Made by a program: the position numbers and the translations under genes
NCBI RefSeq assembly: GCF_046630445.1
Contig: NC_092333.1
Span: 712,395,001-712,459,000 of the forward strand
Reading direction: 5' to 3'
Origin: Rutidosis leptorrhynchoides
Taxonomy: Eukaryota; Streptophyta; Magnoliopsida; Asterales; Asteraceae
DNA: 64,000 nucleotides
In this document: piece after piece, positions 62,931 to 64,000 of the stretch
How positions within the stretch are numbered: the stretch's first letter is position 1
How the letters are laid out: every line of letters begins with the position of its first letter
Notes under the pieces: model-generated
The model's input: only the letters and a program-made list of their open reading frames with translations
The model's database searches: none
What the model was told of the DNA's origin: nothing

Positions 62931-63028
62931 ATGTTAGATTATGGAGACATTTATACAAAACGAGAAGAAAAAAAGCTGTTCCAACACTTGCACGGATTTT
63001 GCAGATTTCGGGAAGCGTGAAGCAGTCA

Positions 63029-63236
63029 AATGCGGCGCATGTTGACATGGATGCGGCGCATTCATAGAGCAAAATAGTCCGAGAGTTATTGATGCGGAGC
63101 ATTGAGCTGATATGGCGCATCAGGGGTCAGATGCGGCGCATCACCATCTCGATGCGGCGCATCGAGTGTTGGTACATGAATCTGGAACGTGAAAAGCAAG
63201 TGATGCGGCGCATCACACATCAGATGCGGCGCATCT
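63029..63236. promoter_or_regulatory. eight CG-core dyads (GATGCGGCGCATC type) in the copia LTR
   Basis: Six copies have an intact GCGGCGCAT core and two are degenerate (near 63091 and 63108). Arms GATGCG/CGCATC are perfect inverse with one central base. They lie 215-420 bp upstream of the TATATATA box. Confidence 0.5.
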
Positions 63237-63450
63237 GGTGTCTGGCAGCAAGTTGGCAAGTTGCAACCTTTACATCCGAGCATGCTTTGGCCTCCTTTCA
63301 CTTTTGGTGCAAAGTTAATCACTTTACACCTAAAATTAGGGCTGTGATCATGCCATTACAAGGTGGAAAGCATGGCTAGTTGGTAAACAAGATGATTACT
63401 TGTCATGATGAAGATTCCTAGCTAGTTGTCATGGTGTTCTTGTTTTCTCC

Positions 63451-63458
63451 TATATATA
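63451..63458 (+). promoter_or_regulatory. TATA box of the Tork-like LTR
   Basis: TATATATA in CTCCTATATATAGAAC, followed by a typical LTR leader. Confidence 0.65.
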
Positions 63459-63707
63459 GAACTCATTGTATGCATTTGTAACATACCAAATACAGATTCT
63501 CAGTAATAAACACTCTCTAGTTGGTCCGTGGACTAAAGCAATCACACCGATTGCATATAACCACGTTATATCTTGTGTCGTTCTTACTTTTTCGCATTTA
63601 TTATCTTTCGTTCATTAAGTGGGTTTGAGTGATCTTGATAGAATCACTACTCGGCTAGTAGTCTTGTAGAATTACTAGTGTTGTTTGGGTCCTAATATCC
63701 TAACAAC

Positions 63708-63720
63708 TGGTATCTAGAGC
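63708..63720 (+). other. primer-binding site (initiator tRNA-Met type)
   Basis: TGGTATCTAGAGC two bases after the LTR end; it resembles the initiator-Met primer site, as in most Tork-type copia elements. Confidence 0.7.
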
Positions 63721-63742
63721 ACAAGGTTTCGTTAAGGGAACG

Positions 63743-64000
63743 ATGGCGGAAGATGGGAAGTTTAGAATCGACCGATTCGATGGGAGAGACTTTGGCTTTT
63801 GGAAGATGCAAATTGAAGATTACTTGTATGAAAAGAAGTTACACCAACCCTTGTTAGAGACCAAGCCCGAAAGCATGGACGATGCCGATTGGACGCTTTT
63901 AGATCGTCAAGCTTTGGGTGCTATTCGTCTTTCACTTGCTAAGAACGTTGCATACAACGTTGTGAATGAGAAGACGACGTTTGCTTGCTTGAAAGCACTC
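63743..64000 (+). CDS. copia gag, N-terminal part, truncated by the window
   Basis: The frame begins MAEDGKFRIDRFDGRDFGFW and continues with EDYLYEKKLHQPLLE, DADWTLLDRQALGAIRLSLA, which is the standard copia gag start (UBN2/Retrotran_gag type). It is open to the window end (86 codons). Gag forms the virus-like particle. Nothing can be said about the rest of the element. Confidence 0.9.
   Translation, partial: MAEDGKFRIDRFDGRDFGFWKMQIEDYLYEKKLHQPLLETKPESMDDADWTLLDRQALGAIRLSLAKNVAYNVVNEKTTFACLKAL

Larger units (their letters stand above)
62932..63705 (+). repeat. 5' LTR of the Tork-like copia
   Basis: Boundaries TGTTAGATTATGG and ATATCCTAACA. It includes eight GATGCGGCGCATC-type boxes (63029-63236) and a TATATATA box (63451-63458). 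ORFs 63086 and 63089 on both strands are shadows of the dyad repeats. Confidence 0.88.
62932..64000 (+). mobile_element. Ty1/copia element (Tork-like), 5' part, inserted in the PPR gene
   Basis: A 774-bp LTR, a primer-binding site and the start of gag follow each other, and the element runs off the right edge. The LTR starts TGTTAG and ends CTAACA. It lies directly against the PPR coding sequence on its left. Lineage is judged from the gag start and is tentative. Confidence 0.85.

Noticed and set aside
63029-63236. A CRISPR-like array of short repeats
   Set aside because: Repeats are 13-bp dyads with irregular spacing inside a copia LTR in plant DNA; no relation to CRISPR.
63086-63379. MRRI-rich and DAPH-rich ORFs
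   Set aside because: They are read through the GATGCGGCGCATC boxes on both strands.

Overview
This is plant nuclear DNA, very AT-rich and almost entirely made of transposable elements. The only host gene evidence is the C-terminal end of a PPR-DYW RNA-editing protein near the right edge. The style of the LTRs (long Ty3/gypsy LTRs with GACC-type ends, CTGTAGCAAA clusters and paired CG-core palindromes) suggests a eudicot, probably a member of the Asteraceae; that placement is an inference from general familiarity and was not checked.

Layout. (a) 1-26250 is a decayed minus-strand Ty1/copia element (8771-26250, its left end off-window) used twice as an insertion target. On its left it holds the 3' part of a plus-strand chromovirus-like gypsy element (LTR 6351-8770). 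The integrase region of that element holds a plus-strand gypsy LTR (4114-5546), which in turn abuts or holds a minus-strand element of the same LTR family (1-4113). On its right the copia holds a solo gypsy LTR (11608-23855, 5-bp target duplication) that contains a complete Athila-like element (12366-21903, 5-bp duplication). (b) 26251-29112 is intergenic DNA with a tRNA-derived SINE, a Stowaway MITE, an unclassified foldback element and simple repeats. (c) 29113-34949 is a young plus-strand copia of the same family as the decayed one. (d) 34950-36905 is intergenic. (e) 36914-61217 is a small hAT-like element split by a 23.7-kb Mutator-like element (MULE, 37196-60940). The MULE's transposase gene is split by a gypsy-type LTR element (44660-59918), and the left LTR of that element is split by a complete minus-strand gypsy element (46091-55532). 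(f) 61226-62931 is intergenic DNA plus the PPR-DYW 3' end. A plus-strand Tork-like copia (62932 to the window end) is inserted inside that gene.

The most interesting object is the MULE. It has ~130-bp terminal inverted repeats, a 9-bp target duplication, a DUF1985-Ulp1 gene and a MuDR-type transposase. About 35 copies of GTCGAC (best form GTGGTCGACCAC) occur almost only in its non-coding DNA: the termini, introns and the intergenic spacer. This layout resembles the binding-site distribution of the Arabidopsis VANDAL/VANC anti-silencing system and may be a comparable self-recognition system. A second theme is that several unrelated LTR families here carry two to eight perfect CG-core dyads (CCATGCGATCGCATGG, CTACGCGAAACGCGTAG, GATGCGGCGCATC, CTGAGCACCGCTCAG), mostly just upstream of a likely TATA box.

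No rRNA, functional tRNA gene, CRISPR array or bacterial-type operon was seen.
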